From JAMHWD01 sp035911135 (GTDB taxonomy: Bacteria > Pseudomonadota > Alphaproteobacteria > Micavibrionales > Micavibrionaceae): DNA of 49,940 nt. Where the stretch lies: contig JAMHWD010000029.1 of the NCBI GenBank assembly GCA_035911135.1, positions 1 to 49,940 of the forward strand, in the 5' to 3' direction. A model generated the notes under the pieces. The model was not told where the DNA came from. It did no database searches and saw only the letters and a program-made list of their open reading frames with translations. Positions 23,555 to 32,261 of this stretch are shown one piece after another. Within the stretch, counting starts at the first letter, position 1, and each line of letters begins with the position of its first letter. The position numbers and the translations under genes were made by a program.

Positions 23555-24100
23555 ATGCAAAAAACACAAATTTCGGCTCAGGCCACGACAAGATTATACG
23601 CGCAATATCAGGATCATACTTACGCTCGGACAAAGCCCGTTGAAATCGACAGCGAGCAGGACGGCGTGGACAAGGCCGGGAGCTCGCCGCGCTTTTATAC
23701 ATACGAGATTACAACGCTCGAACATAACGGCAAGACGTATAAGGGCGAGCAGGAAAATGCATCGGCATGGATTTATACGAATGTTGAAAAAGTTCTGACA
23801 CTGGATGATGTCATTGCCGTGTTTGAAGCCGATGCCGCCGCCGCTAAGGCAAGCCCGGCATTAAGAGACGAGTTCGCCAAATCAATTGAAGTTGGCGCGA
23901 TTGAATCCGTCATTAAAAATTACCGCAATACAAAATCACCCGATGCCTTGTTCGTGCCGGAGCGTGGGCGTTCTAGCGAATTCATCGAGATAAAGCCGGA
24001 AGATAAAGCGTATAACAAAGCCGGTCAGCGCGTATGGCCGCCTGCGGATAATCCCGCCCCGCCAGCGGCCGAAGCTGTGCCGGGCAGTGATCTGGGCTGA
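23555..24100 (+). CDS. Hypothetical protein, first of a tandem paralogous pair
   Basis: I do not recognise this protein. It has 181 residues, is acidic and has no signal peptide. A central strand-rich segment, FYTYEITTLEHNGKTYKGEQ, is followed by SAWIYTNVEKVLTLDDVIAV, a helical part, and a short C-terminal motif DKAYNKAGQRVWPP. The following gene encodes a protein with the same plan and the same final motif, so the two arose by tandem duplication. AAGGGAG precedes the ATG. The C-terminal KAY-x-K-x-GQ-x-WPP element and Pro-rich tail may be an interaction motif. The gap to the next gene is 5 nt, indicating an operon. Confidence 0.65.
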   Translation: MQKTQISAQATTRLYAQYQDHTYARTKPVEIDSEQDGVDKAGSSPRFYTYEITTLEHNGKTYKGEQENASAWIYTNVEKVLTLDDVIAVFEADAAAAKASPALRDEFAKSIEVGAIESVIKNYRNTKSPDALFVPERGRSSEFIEIKPEDKAYNKAGQRVWPPADNPAPPAAEAVPGSDLG

Positions 24101-24105
24101 TTGCC

Positions 24106-24672
24106 ATGCAGCCTGAAAACAGATTATACATGCAGCGCCAGCCCGATATGTTGAGCGGGCGCCGCAAGCCCGATGCCCTTGAGCCGGTCGAAAGCGAGGC
24201 GGCGGCGGTGGAGGCCATCGTGAATGGCAAGAGCAAGAGCGCAACTGTCATTCGCCTTTGCGAAATCGCAGAAATGGAATGGCAGGGTGAAACATTGAAA
24301 GGCGCGCCTAAAAACTGGAGCGCCGATATTCATGTCGGCGTGGATAGGATTGCCAGCCTGGAAGATTATATTGCGTATCAGCGCGGTCAGCAGGCCTATT
24401 ACGCGGATCCGCAGAACAACACGGCCCAAAGCGGTTTGTTGCGTTCAATGTTTGAAGCCAGCGCGGCATATTATCAGGGCGATGAATTTGAAAAAATTCT
24501 GGAAGCGGTTGCCGCCCAGCCGCCTGAAACGCGCTATGCTGTATATGATGGTCTGGAGCTGGGGCGATTTAGGAAGCTTGAGGAAGGTGGCAAAGCGTAT
24601 GACCGCAAGGGGCAGATGATATGGCCCCCGGCAGCACCGTTGCCATCGGCTGATAATACACTGGATATCTAG
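24106..24672 (+). CDS. Hypothetical protein, second of the tandem pair
   Basis: I do not recognise this protein. It has 188 residues and shares the plan of its upstream neighbour: a strand region (VIRLCEIAEMEWQGETLKGA), the SADIHVGVDRIASLEDYIAY segment aligning with the neighbour's SAWIYTNVEKVLTLDDVIAV, a longer helical region, and the C-terminal motif GKAYDRKGQMIWPP. Identity is low, so the duplication is old. No membrane segment or signal peptide is visible. Its end overlaps by 4 bp the end of the convergent methyltransferase gene. Co-translation with the paralogue suggests a heteromer. Confidence 0.65.
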   Translation: MQPENRLYMQRQPDMLSGRRKPDALEPVESEAAAVEAIVNGKSKSATVIRLCEIAEMEWQGETLKGAPKNWSADIHVGVDRIASLEDYIAYQRGQQAYYADPQNNTAQSGLLRSMFEASAAYYQGDEFEKILEAVAAQPPETRYAVYDGLELGRFRKLEEGGKAYDRKGQMIWPPAAPLPSADNTLDI

Positions 24673-25409
24673 GCTTTCCGCGCGATGATGATAAAGGGCG
24701 CGCATGCCCCTTTGACGACATTGTGATAGAGATTTGTCATGATGGTCAGGCGCGCCTCGGTGATGGTATCGGCCTCTTCTTCGGCAACTTTTTGCAAGAC
24801 GGCCTGCGCGTAGTTTTGCGAGTTTTCAATGCTCTCTATTTCAAAACCGCTTTCTTCGAGTTGACGCTTGAAACTATCAAGCGGTTCAAGGAAGCTGTGA
24901 CGCGGCGTATCCGCCCAAGGCATGGGGAAAGACATGCTGGCGGCGTTTTTCAACGCGAGAATATCATAGATCAGGAAAATGCTGCCTTTTTTAAGGACGC
25001 GGGCGCATTCGGTAAATACAGCTTTTTTATCGGGGATATTCAGCGCCGTATGAAACATCATGGCCCCATCAAAGCTCTTATCCGTGTATTCGAGGTTTTC
25101 CGCATTCATGACCTGAAATTTCAGGCGATCGGAATCGGGCAATATTGCCGATATCTCGCGGGCGATATCAATAAATTCCGGCGTAATATCAACCCCTGTT
25201 ATCCGGCAGCCGTACATGGCGGCGGCTGTTCTGGCGGGGCCGCCCACGCCGCAGCCAATATCCAGCACATGCATTTCCGGCAGGAAAGAAATGCGGGAAA
25301 GCACATGGCGCGTTGCGCTGGCGCCGCCGATATGCAGATGTTCGGCCGCCGTGATCTGTAATGTGTGCTTGGCGGCGTAATGCGCGCTGATTTGACTTTG
25401 TAATGTCAT
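24669..25409 (-). CDS. SAM-dependent methyltransferase (class I)
   Basis: This is a class I methyltransferase of 246 residues with the SAM loop HVLDIGCGVGGPARTAAAM (48-66), the acidic strand end GCRITGVDITPEFID, and DGAMMFHTALNIPDKKAVFT with the post-motif RVLKKGSIFLIYDIL. The GCGVGGP pattern and following substrate-lid region resemble small-molecule methyltransferases such as sarcosine/dimethylglycine or UbiE/sterol types; the substrate is not predictable. It is transcribed opposite to the hypothetical pair and diverges from the thioesterase gene, with 44 bp between them. Confidence 0.88.
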   Translation of the reverse strand: MTLQSQISAHYAAKHTLQITAAEHLHIGGASATRHVLSRISFLPEMHVLDIGCGVGGPARTAAAMYGCRITGVDITPEFIDIAREISAILPDSDRLKFQVMNAENLEYTDKSFDGAMMFHTALNIPDKKAVFTECARVLKKGSIFLIYDILALKNAASMSFPMPWADTPRHSFLEPLDSFKRQLEESGFEIESIENSQNYAQAVLQKVAEEEADTITEARLTIMTNLYHNVVKGACAPFIIIARKA

Positions 25410-25453
25410 GAGGAGACGTTAGCATATATTCATTTCCAGAGTCAGGAGGATAA

Positions 25454-25882
25454 ATGATCTGGCACAAAAATTATTCGCAATCTGCGTTAAAATCATTCAT
25501 TACGCACGAAAATATCGTAGATGCGCTTGCGATTGAGTTTACTGAAATCGGGTCTGATTACCTAAAAGCCCGGATGCCGGTGGATTCCAGAACTCACCAG
25601 ATTCATGGAATTTTACATGGCGGTGCAACATGCGTGCTGGCTGAGACGGTGGGATCGTTCGCCTCGCTGATGGTTGTGGATCTGGATACAAAATATGCGG
25701 TCGGGTCGCAGATCAGCGTTAACCATTTGCGCCCCGCAACAAACGGCTTTGTCCATGCCCATTGCAAGCCTGTTCATCTGGGCCGGACCAAGCATGTCTG
25801 GGACATACAAGTGTATGATGACGCCGGCAAGCTGGTTGCCAAGGCCGAGCTGACCTGCGCGGTGAGCGAGAAGCGCAGCTGA
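25454..25882 (+). CDS. Hotdog-fold acyl-CoA thioesterase (PaaI family)
   Basis: This 142-residue protein has the PaaI/thioesterase motif QIHGILHGGATCVLAETVGS, with the HGG loop at 55-57 and the acid Glu64 that activates water for thioester hydrolysis, then VGSQISVNHLRPATNGFVHA. It probably hydrolyses aryl- or acyl-CoA esters in the cytoplasm. Its neighbour on the other side is the indolepyruvate oxidoreductase, whose product is indole- or phenylacetyl-CoA, so an aromatic acyl-CoA is a plausible substrate. AGGAGG precedes the ATG. Confidence 0.88.
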   Translation: MIWHKNYSQSALKSFITHENIVDALAIEFTEIGSDYLKARMPVDSRTHQIHGILHGGATCVLAETVGSFASLMVVDLDTKYAVGSQISVNHLRPATNGFVHAHCKPVHLGRTKHVWDIQVYDDAGKLVAKAELTCAVSEKRS

Positions 25883-25906
25883 TGATATATACTTAAGTAT
25901 ATATCA
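25883..25906. terminator. Perfect 24-bp palindrome at convergent gene ends
   Basis: The half-site TGATATATACTT is followed by its exact complement, giving a perfect 24-bp palindrome. It starts directly after the thioesterase stop codon and its other end is the stop codon of the oxidoreductase gene. The flanking CAG/CTG extends it imperfectly. It probably forms a hairpin ending both transcripts, though the stem is AT-only and has no separate T-tract. Confidence 0.45.
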
Positions 25907-28900
25907 GGCTGCCTTGCTGTGATCCGCAGGGGTCACATTGGCACCTGTGAGGCGATCTAGGAGTTCCGTCTTGCGCTTGTAATAGGCCTCGATATTGCCA
26001 GCCTTTACCGGGCCATAGCCGCGAATAATATCGGGCAGGTTCAGGATTTCAACACAGAGATCGTAATTCGCGGGCGTGAGATGCGTGACCACCAGTCCGG
26101 CCAGTTCCTCGTATTCCTCGATCAGGTCGCGTTCCTGGCGGCGCTCGGCGTTATAGCCGAATATATCAAAAGGCGTGCCGCGCAGGAATTTGAACCTGGC
26201 CAGAACCGAAAGCGCAGAGAGCATCCACGGGCCAAATTCGCGTTTCTTGGGGCGGTGCGTTGCGGGATCTTCTGTTTCCATGATTGGCGGGGCCATATGA
26301 AAGACGAGCTTGTAATCGCCGGAGAACTGGCTTTTGAGGTCTTTCATGAAATCGCCGTTGGTATAAAGACGGGCGACTTCGTATTCATCCTTATAGGCGA
26401 GTAATTTATGATAGTAGCGCGCCGCGCTTTCGGAGAGTTTGGAAATATTGGCCGCGATTTTGCCTTCGGTTTTGCGGATGCGGTCCACGAGTATGCCGTA
26501 GCGTTTGGCCAGTGCTTCGTTCTGATAGGCTCTCAGATATTCCATGCGCTTTTCGATCATCTCATCAAGCGTAACTGATAATTTCTCTTCGGAGACTTCG
26601 CCTTTGACACTCCGCACCAGATCCGCGATTTTTACAGGATCATAGGCGGCCAGCCTGCCGTATTGAAAGGCTGTTTTGTTGGCATCAATCGCCACGCCGT
26701 TCAATTCGATCGCGCGTTCGATGGCGGCGCGGCTTAAAGGGATCAGGCCTTTTTGCCACGCATAGCCCACCATGAAGATATTGGTGGCGATTTCATCACC
26801 TAATAAGCTGAGCGCATAGTCGGTGGCTGGCACGAAATACTGGCCATCACCGCGCACCGATTTGATCAGGGTATCGCGCACCTGTTTGTTGTGAAAATCG
26901 ATATTGTTGTTCGTCACAAAGGCCGCCACCGGCGTGTTATCCGTATTGATGATGGCACGGGTGCGGTCCATGCTTAATGTTTCATGCGCGGTGGATCCCA
27001 CCGCCGATACCATATCGCAGGCCAGCAGCAAATCTGCGCCCCCTGCAATAATATGCCCAGTGCGAAGATCATCGGCCACGGGTGATATACGCACATGGGA
27101 GAGGACCTCGCCGCCTTTTTGTGCAAGGCCCGTCATATCGAGATTCCGGCAGCGCTTGCCTTCCAGATGCGCGGCCATGCCAAGCAGCGCGCCCACGGTC
27201 AGAACACCTGTCCCGCCAATGCCGGTGACCATGATGTTATAAGCCGATTTAAATTCCGGCAGAACCGCATCGGGGATCTGGCTGAAGATATCGCCGGCAT
27301 TTTCGGCCTTGGTCTTTTTCGGCTCGCCGCCCAGAACGGTGACGAAAGAGGGGCAGAAACCTTTCAGGCAGGAAAAATCCTTGTTACAGGCGGACTGGTT
27401 GATCTTGCGCTTGCGGCCATATTCTGTCTCAACGGGCTGAACGGCGACGCAGTTGGACTGGACCGAGCAATCACCGCAGCCTTCGCAGACGGATTTATTG
27501 ATAAAGACGCGCTTGGCGGGATCCGGGAATTTACCGCGCTTGCGGCGGCGGCGTTTTTCAGCCGCGCAGGTCTGATCGTAGATGATGATGGTCGTGCCGT
27601 CTGTATCGCGGCATTCCTTCATCACGTTATCAATGTTATCGCGGTGGAGAATAGGAATGGAGGCCGGGATCAGTGAGCGGTCCTTATAGGCATCCATATT
27701 TTCGGTCAAAATCCACGCCTTGGCCACGCCTTCGGCCATGACTTGCTGGGCGACGCGGTAAACCGGCATTTCGCCATCCACGGCCTGTCCGCCTGTCATG
27801 GCAACGGCATCGTTATAGAGGATTTTATAAGTGATATTCACCTTCGCCGCCACGGCTGCGCGGATCGCCAGCGTACCGGAATGAAAGTAAGTGCCATCGC
27901 CCAGATTGGCAAAGATGTGGTCTTTCTTCACGTAAGGGGCCATGCCGATCCACGGCACGCCTTCGCCGCCCATCTGCGTGCACATGGCGGAATTTCTATC
28001 CATCCATTGCACCATGTAATGACAGCCGATCCCGACCATGGCGAAGCTGTCATCCGGTACTTTGGTCGAGGTGTTGTGCGGGCATCCGGCGCAGTAATAG
28101 GGCTTGCGCTGCGAAGGCGGGAGGTAGTCGCGGGATTCCTGTTCGCGCTCTTCGAAGAATTTAAGACGCTCGGCGATTTCCGGCTTGTTGTAGAAAGACT
28201 TGATGCGCTTGGCGATTACATGCGCCACGATGCTGACTGTCTGGTCGTTGTGCAGGGGCAGCAGGCGTTTGCCGTTCTCGTCATATTTGCCAACAATCCG
28301 TGGGCGCGATTCATGCGGCCAGTTAAAGACCTGTTGTTTGAGCTGGTATTCGATAAGCTCGCGCTTTTCCTCAACGATAAGAATTTCTTCGAGGCCGCGC
28401 ACGAAATTTTGCACGCCGCGCGGCTCCAGCGGCCATGTCATGCCGACCTTGTACAGGCGAAGGCCGATCTGTTTGGCGATTTCTTCTGTGATGCCAAGCT
28501 CGACCAGTGCCTGACGCACATCGCCGTAAGATTTTCCGGATGTGATAATCCCAAAGCGCGGCTTGGGGCTTTCGATCATGATCTGATCAATATTGTTTTT
28601 ACGCGCAAAGGCGTGGCAGGCAAAAAGTTTGAAGTTCTGCAGGCGCCAGTCAACATCGCGGGGTTTATCGTTCAGGCGGATATTCAGACCGCCCGGCGGC
28701 ATTTCAAATTCATCAGGGCCTGGGATCAGGATCTGGCGATTTTCTGCGGCAAGATCAACTGTGCCGGAGGTTTCAACGTTTTCCGATGTGACTTTCAGCG
28801 CCGTCCAGCATCCTGAATAGCGTGACATCTCAATTCCCAGCAGGCCGTATTCCACGAATTCCCGGATTGAGGAAGGGTAGAGCTGGGGGATCATCATGGC

Positions 28901-29416
28901 ATAAAGCGCGTGATCGCTCTGGCAGGGCAGGGTGGATGATTTACAGGCATGGTCATCGCCAACAATCGCGAGAACACCACCCTTCGGCGCGGTTCCATAG
29001 GCGTTGGCATGGCGCATGACGTCCCCGCTGCGGTCCACGCCGGGGCTTTTGCCGTACCAGATGCCAAACACGCCATCATATTCGGTGCCGCCGGGCATCA
29101 ATCCGACCTGCTGTGTGCCCCAGATGGCAGTAGCGGCCAGATCCTCGTTCACGCCGGGGATAAATTTGACATCCAGCGCATCGAAATATTTTTTCGCGCG
29201 CATGAGTTCCTGATCGTATCCGCCCAGCGGCGATCCGCGGTAACCGGAGATAAAACCCGCTGTTTTGAGGCCCGCGGCGATATCGCGGCGGCGCTGGATG
29301 ATGGGAATACGCGTCAGGGCTTGCAGGCCGGACATGAAAGCCACGCCGTCCTCAAGATCATATTTGTCGGTGAGCTTGACATCACGCAGTTTCAGGTCAG
29401 CATTCTGGCCGGACAT
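25904..29416 (-). CDS. Indolepyruvate ferredoxin oxidoreductase, fused subunits
   Basis: This enzyme oxidatively decarboxylates aryl-2-oxo acids (indolepyruvate, phenylpyruvate and relatives) to acyl-CoA using thiamine diphosphate and ferredoxin. The 1170 residues fuse what are separate IorA and IorB chains elsewhere. An N-terminal pyrimidine-binding domain starts near ALTRIPIIQRRRDIAAG. The TPP-binding domain has CPHNTSTKV, GIGCHYMVQWMDR and NLGDGTYFHSGTLA (about 430-530). A 4Fe-4S region reads VCEGCGDCSVQSNC then CNKDFSCLKGFCP (about 640-690). The gamma domain begins NIMVTGIGGTGVLTVGALLG (about 725). The C-terminal part (from about 930) is a DUF6537-like tail. The arrangement is common in alphaproteobacteria. 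Confidence 0.95.
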   Translation of the reverse strand: MSGQNADLKLRDVKLTDKYDLEDGVAFMSGLQALTRIPIIQRRRDIAAGLKTAGFISGYRGSPLGGYDQELMRAKKYFDALDVKFIPGVNEDLAATAIWGTQQVGLMPGGTEYDGVFGIWYGKSPGVDRSGDVMRHANAYGTAPKGGVLAIVGDDHACKSSTLPCQSDHALYAMMIPQLYPSSIREFVEYGLLGIEMSRYSGCWTALKVTSENVETSGTVDLAAENRQILIPGPDEFEMPPGGLNIRLNDKPRDVDWRLQNFKLFACHAFARKNNIDQIMIESPKPRFGIITSGKSYGDVRQALVELGITEEIAKQIGLRLYKVGMTWPLEPRGVQNFVRGLEEILIVEEKRELIEYQLKQQVFNWPHESRPRIVGKYDENGKRLLPLHNDQTVSIVAHVIAKRIKSFYNKPEIAERLKFFEEREQESRDYLPPSQRKPYYCAGCPHNTSTKVPDDSFAMVGIGCHYMVQWMDRNSAMCTQMGGEGVPWIGMAPYVKKDHIFANLGDGTYFHSGTLAIRAAVAAKVNITYKILYNDAVAMTGGQAVDGEMPVYRVAQQVMAEGVAKAWILTENMDAYKDRSLIPASIPILHRDNIDNVMKECRDTDGTTIIIYDQTCAAEKRRRRKRGKFPDPAKRVFINKSVCEGCGDCSVQSNCVAVQPVETEYGRKRKINQSACNKDFSCLKGFCPSFVTVLGGEPKKTKAENAGDIFSQIPDAVLPEFKSAYNIMVTGIGGTGVLTVGALLGMAAHLEGKRCRNLDMTGLAQKGGEVLSHVRISPVADDLRTGHIIAGGADLLLACDMVSAVGSTAHETLSMDRTRAIINTDNTPVAAFVTNNNIDFHNKQVRDTLIKSVRGDGQYFVPATDYALSLLGDEIATNIFMVGYAWQKGLIPLSRAAIERAIELNGVAIDANKTAFQYGRLAAYDPVKIADLVRSVKGEVSEEKLSVTLDEMIEKRMEYLRAYQNEALAKRYGILVDRIRKTEGKIAANISKLSESAARYYHKLLAYKDEYEVARLYTNGDFMKDLKSQFSGDYKLVFHMAPPIMETEDPATHRPKKREFGPWMLSALSVLARFKFLRGTPFDIFGYNAERRQERDLIEEYEELAGLVVTHLTPANYDLCVEILNLPDIIRGYGPVKAGNIEAYYKRKTELLDRLTGANVTPADHSKAA

Positions 29417-29466
29417 AATGATTGGATTCCCTGTTATTTGTTGTTCCTATCAGTATAGGACATATT

Positions 29467-29622
29467 ATGCGCTGGCTGAAACGCCTGTTGCGCCTGTTCT
29501 TTAAAATAAAAACAATAATGCATGGCGCAGGAATATGCGGGTGTAAAAATTATAGTTTGGTGGTCTTTTTCATCATAAAACTGTTGTGCCTTGCAGCAAG
29601 CTGGCGCGGTTTCTGTGGCTAA
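29467..29622 (+). CDS. Possible small cationic membrane peptide, 51 aa
   Basis: This frame is preceded by AGGA 7 nt before the ATG. It encodes a basic amphipathic N-terminus (MRWLKRLLRLFFKIKT), four Cys and one hydrophobic segment (LVVFFIIKLLCLAA). It lies just upstream of an SbmA/BacA-type ABC transporter, a family that handles peptides. Short frames of this kind also arise by chance, and I know no homologue, so it is only a candidate. Confidence 0.25.
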   Translation: MRWLKRLLRLFFKIKTIMHGAGICGCKNYSLVVFFIIKLLCLAASWRGFCG

Positions 29623-29699
29623 TTCCAGCGGGATTTACAGGCTTTGCGCGCGCATGAATTATAGCGAATTTTCATATAATCATTCTATGGAAAAACAGT

Positions 29700-29728
29700 T
29701 TGACTATAACCAAAGTCATAATTACTGT
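29700..29728 (+). promoter_or_regulatory. Candidate promoter of the ABC transporter genes
   Basis: TTGACT (29700-29705) and TACTGT (29723-29728) are spaced by 17 bp. The inverted repeat TGACT-N8-AGTCA (29701-29718) overlaps the -35 and spacer and could be an operator. Confidence 0.35.
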
Positions 29729-29766
29729 CGGTTCCATAATAAATAAAAATTTACAGGGAATTTATA

Positions 29767-31128
29767 ATGTTTGGGATGTTTTACGGCTTTGGGCCGTCAT
29801 TCGGCGATTTCAGCCGTGGAAAAATCAAAGAATATATTCACGGCCATCCTTCCAAGAATACGGAAAAATTACTCGCCGCACATAGGCTGGAGCTGAATGC
29901 GGGCACGGCGCATAAGACAAAGCACAGTTTCGTGCGGAACCTGCTGGTGCTGGGCAAGCCGTTTTACTGGGACCGTCTGGCGGACGGTGTGAAGGATCTC
30001 AAAGGCGACTGGAACAATGCAGCCAAATGGAAAAAGGTAGCCGGGCCGGCGGCAGATGCGGCGCTTTTGGCTACAACGATTGGGCTCACCTATTACAGTG
30101 TTTCTCAAATCGCCGTGGCGTTCAATTATCTCTCGCAGGATCTGAACGGTTTTGTTCAGACGCTGATTCAGGAAGATGTCCCGGATTGGGAGCAGCAATA
30201 TGGTGATTGGCTTGGACGTTATGGCACGTTGCTGGGACAGGCTCTGGCGACATCCTTTGCCAGCGCGAAAGTCGGCGATGTGGCCAAGCTGCGCTGGCGG
30301 CGCTGGATGTCCGATGATTATGAGAATTTATGGACGAACAACAACGCCTTTTATCACATGCAGCAAGGCGAGAACCGCGTCGATAACGTTGATCAGCGTA
30401 TTCATGAAGACCCGCAAAGCATTCCGGCCTATGCCTTTGATCTGGCCAAGGGTGTTCTGGATGCCGGGCTTTCGATTGGCATTTTTTCCAGCATGCTCTG
30501 GCAGAATTCAGGAACACAAGAAGTGATGGGGGTAGAAGTTCCCAAATTCATGTTCTTTTTCTGCCTTGGTTTTGCGGCGCTGGGTACGTTGGTGATGGCC
30601 AAGGCTTCCAAACCCATGCAGCGCATTAATCTTGATTTGCAAAAAAATGAAGGTACGTATCGCGGCGATTTGCGCGAAGTCTATGATAAATCCGAAGTGA
30701 TCGCCCTGAATGACGCGGTGCCGGTACAAAAATCAATCCTGCGTAAATCATTTGATGGCGTGTATAACAAGGCCAATACTATGATCAACTACAAGGCCCT
30801 GATTGGCGTTTTGGGATATCTGTATAACAGGGCTTCGGGTATTGTGCCGTTGCTGGTCAATATTCCGGCTTTTGCCAATCATACGATGGATCTTGGAAAA
30901 TATGCAGGTATCGCGAATGCTTATGGCGAAGTTGTTTCGGGCGCAAGCTATCTGGCGAATAACTATCCGGATATCCGTATCGCCAATTCCTATATGGAGC
31001 GATTGACGGAAATCAGGGGTGTGCTGGTGGATATCGATCGGGATCAAAAAGAGCGCGCGGAATATGTCGCGGCAAACATGCCCGTAAAGCCGCAGCCTGA
31101 TTCATTGTCCGGACCGGGAGGATTGTAG
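29767..31128 (+). CDS. SbmA/BacA-like ABC transporter, membrane subunit
   Basis: This 453-residue protein contains a SbmA_BacA/ABC_membrane_2 type transmembrane domain. Family hallmarks are LRWRRWMSDDYENLW, followed by AFYHMQQGENRVDNVDQRIHED, the cytoplasmic loop motif of YddA/BacA-type exporters and peptide importers. About six hydrophobic helices are visible (around 95-120, 155-175, 232-247, 261-277, 345-367 and 378-397). An N-terminal region of about 90 residues is cytosolic and unusual. The ATPase is on a separate gene starting 2 bp after the stop codon, whereas YddA relatives fuse both in one chain. AGGGAA lies upstream of the ATG. The substrate could be peptides or fatty-acid derivatives. 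Confidence 0.85.
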   Translation: MFGMFYGFGPSFGDFSRGKIKEYIHGHPSKNTEKLLAAHRLELNAGTAHKTKHSFVRNLLVLGKPFYWDRLADGVKDLKGDWNNAAKWKKVAGPAADAALLATTIGLTYYSVSQIAVAFNYLSQDLNGFVQTLIQEDVPDWEQQYGDWLGRYGTLLGQALATSFASAKVGDVAKLRWRRWMSDDYENLWTNNNAFYHMQQGENRVDNVDQRIHEDPQSIPAYAFDLAKGVLDAGLSIGIFSSMLWQNSGTQEVMGVEVPKFMFFFCLGFAALGTLVMAKASKPMQRINLDLQKNEGTYRGDLREVYDKSEVIALNDAVPVQKSILRKSFDGVYNKANTMINYKALIGVLGYLYNRASGIVPLLVNIPAFANHTMDLGKYAGIANAYGEVVSGASYLANNYPDIRIANSYMERLTEIRGVLVDIDRDQKERAEYVAANMPVKPQPDSLSGPGGL

Positions 31129-31130
31129 TC

Positions 31131-32255
31131 ATGACCGCAGCGCGCACAGAGCAAGCACCTGAAAAGAAAACCTATATCGGGGTTATCAGAACAGACAGCG
31201 ATACGCCCAGCCTTGATTTTGAAAATCTTGGGACCATAATCCGCCGCCGTCAGGCTCCCAATGTTACCTTGCTGGAGAATTTCAATCTGCATCTCAAGCC
31301 CGGTGATCATTTTGTGCTGACTGGCCCGTCGGGGACAGGAAAATCAACCGTGATCCGCGCGGCACGTAATCTTTGGCATGCGGGAACCGGGATTGTTTCC
31401 TATCCGGAAAAGGCCAGCGTTTTATGCCTGTCGCAAAAGGTGCATTTGCCGCGCACGCAGGTTTCAGAGATACTGACGGTTCCAAAATTGCTTACGCAAT
31501 CCAGTTATACGAATGAGGAGATGGATCAGGTTCTGGCAGATGTCGGCCTGGATAAGCTACGAATTCAGTTACCCTTTAATCAGGCATCAGGCGCTTTTCT
31601 GTCCAATCTCATGAAGCCCTATGCTGCCATGGCGGTGCGGGAATGGAGCATCCCTTTACGCAAGATGTCAGAAGGGCATAGAGAAAATCTCTTGGGCGAG
31701 GTTCGAGACTTTATTGAACAATATGCTGAAAATTTCTTCCCTGAAACGCTTGGCGCGCTTATGTCCGCGGAACTAAAAAAGGATATGGCAACGGGGATAG
31801 TGGATGCCCTGCGCCATTCCATTCGGGAAGATTTGCCAAACATGCCAACGCGGCGCGGCTTTTTCGGATTGCAAAAAGGACCGCGAGGCGTTCCGGCTAT
31901 TGATGTTGCCCAATATGCCTTGCAGGCCTCGGCCATGGAGCTGCGCTATGCCATAAAGGACGGGCAGGTTCTGGCGCGTGAATTATCAGGCGGGGAGCAG
32001 CAAAAACTGGCCATTGCAAGGCTCTTGCTGCAAAAGCCCGATATTGCGTTTCTGGATGAAATTACGGCATCGCTGGATGATAATTCCGCGCATCATCTTT
32101 ATGAGATGATTACAGAGCGATTAAAAGATTCAATTATCTTTGCCATCGCGCATGATAAATCGCTGATCCGGTATTTCACTCATCACGGGACATTCGAGGA
32201 CAAAAAGATTGCCGTCAGGCCCGTGAGCGAAACAGAATACGCGCCCGAAGCATAG
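31131..32255 (+). CDS. ABC transporter ATPase subunit with a large insertion
   Basis: This ATPase pairs with the preceding membrane subunit. All nucleotide-binding motifs are present: Walker A GPSGTGKST (65-73), Q-loop Gln102, signature LSGGEQQ (285-291), Walker B IAFLDE with catalytic Glu310 and H-loop His341. In ordinary ABC domains 50-60 residues separate the Q-loop from the signature; here there are 183. About 125 residues are inserted, including a helical region (about 165-235) and a basic loop (MPTRRGFFGLQKGPRG, 238-253). The insertion falls in the helical subdomain that contacts the membrane subunit. The total of 374 residues is long for a lone SbmA/YddA-type ATPase. It ends convergent to ivd with 6 bp between. 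Confidence 0.9.
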   Translation: MTAARTEQAPEKKTYIGVIRTDSDTPSLDFENLGTIIRRRQAPNVTLLENFNLHLKPGDHFVLTGPSGTGKSTVIRAARNLWHAGTGIVSYPEKASVLCLSQKVHLPRTQVSEILTVPKLLTQSSYTNEEMDQVLADVGLDKLRIQLPFNQASGAFLSNLMKPYAAMAVREWSIPLRKMSEGHRENLLGEVRDFIEQYAENFFPETLGALMSAELKKDMATGIVDALRHSIREDLPNMPTRRGFFGLQKGPRGVPAIDVAQYALQASAMELRYAIKDGQVLARELSGGEQQKLAIARLLLQKPDIAFLDEITASLDDNSAHHLYEMITERLKDSIIFAIAHDKSLIRYFTHHGTFEDKKIAVRPVSETEYAPEA

Positions 32256-32261
32256 AATTTA

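Larger units (their letters stand above)
29417..29766. other. 350-bp intergenic region before the ABC transporter
   Basis: This is divergent regulatory space between the oxidoreductase (minus) and the transporter genes (plus). It contains a possible 51-codon frame for a basic peptide at 29467-29622 and a candidate transporter promoter at 29700-29728 with a TGACT/AGTCA inverted repeat (29701-29705 with 29714-29718). The rest shows no recognisable element. Confidence 0.6.

Noticed and set aside
27743..28816. A 357-codon plus-strand frame within the indolepyruvate oxidoreductase gene
   Set aside because: The opposite strand encodes a full-length enzyme with all motifs. The antisense translation is compositionally odd (rich in His, Arg and Ala) and has no start signal.
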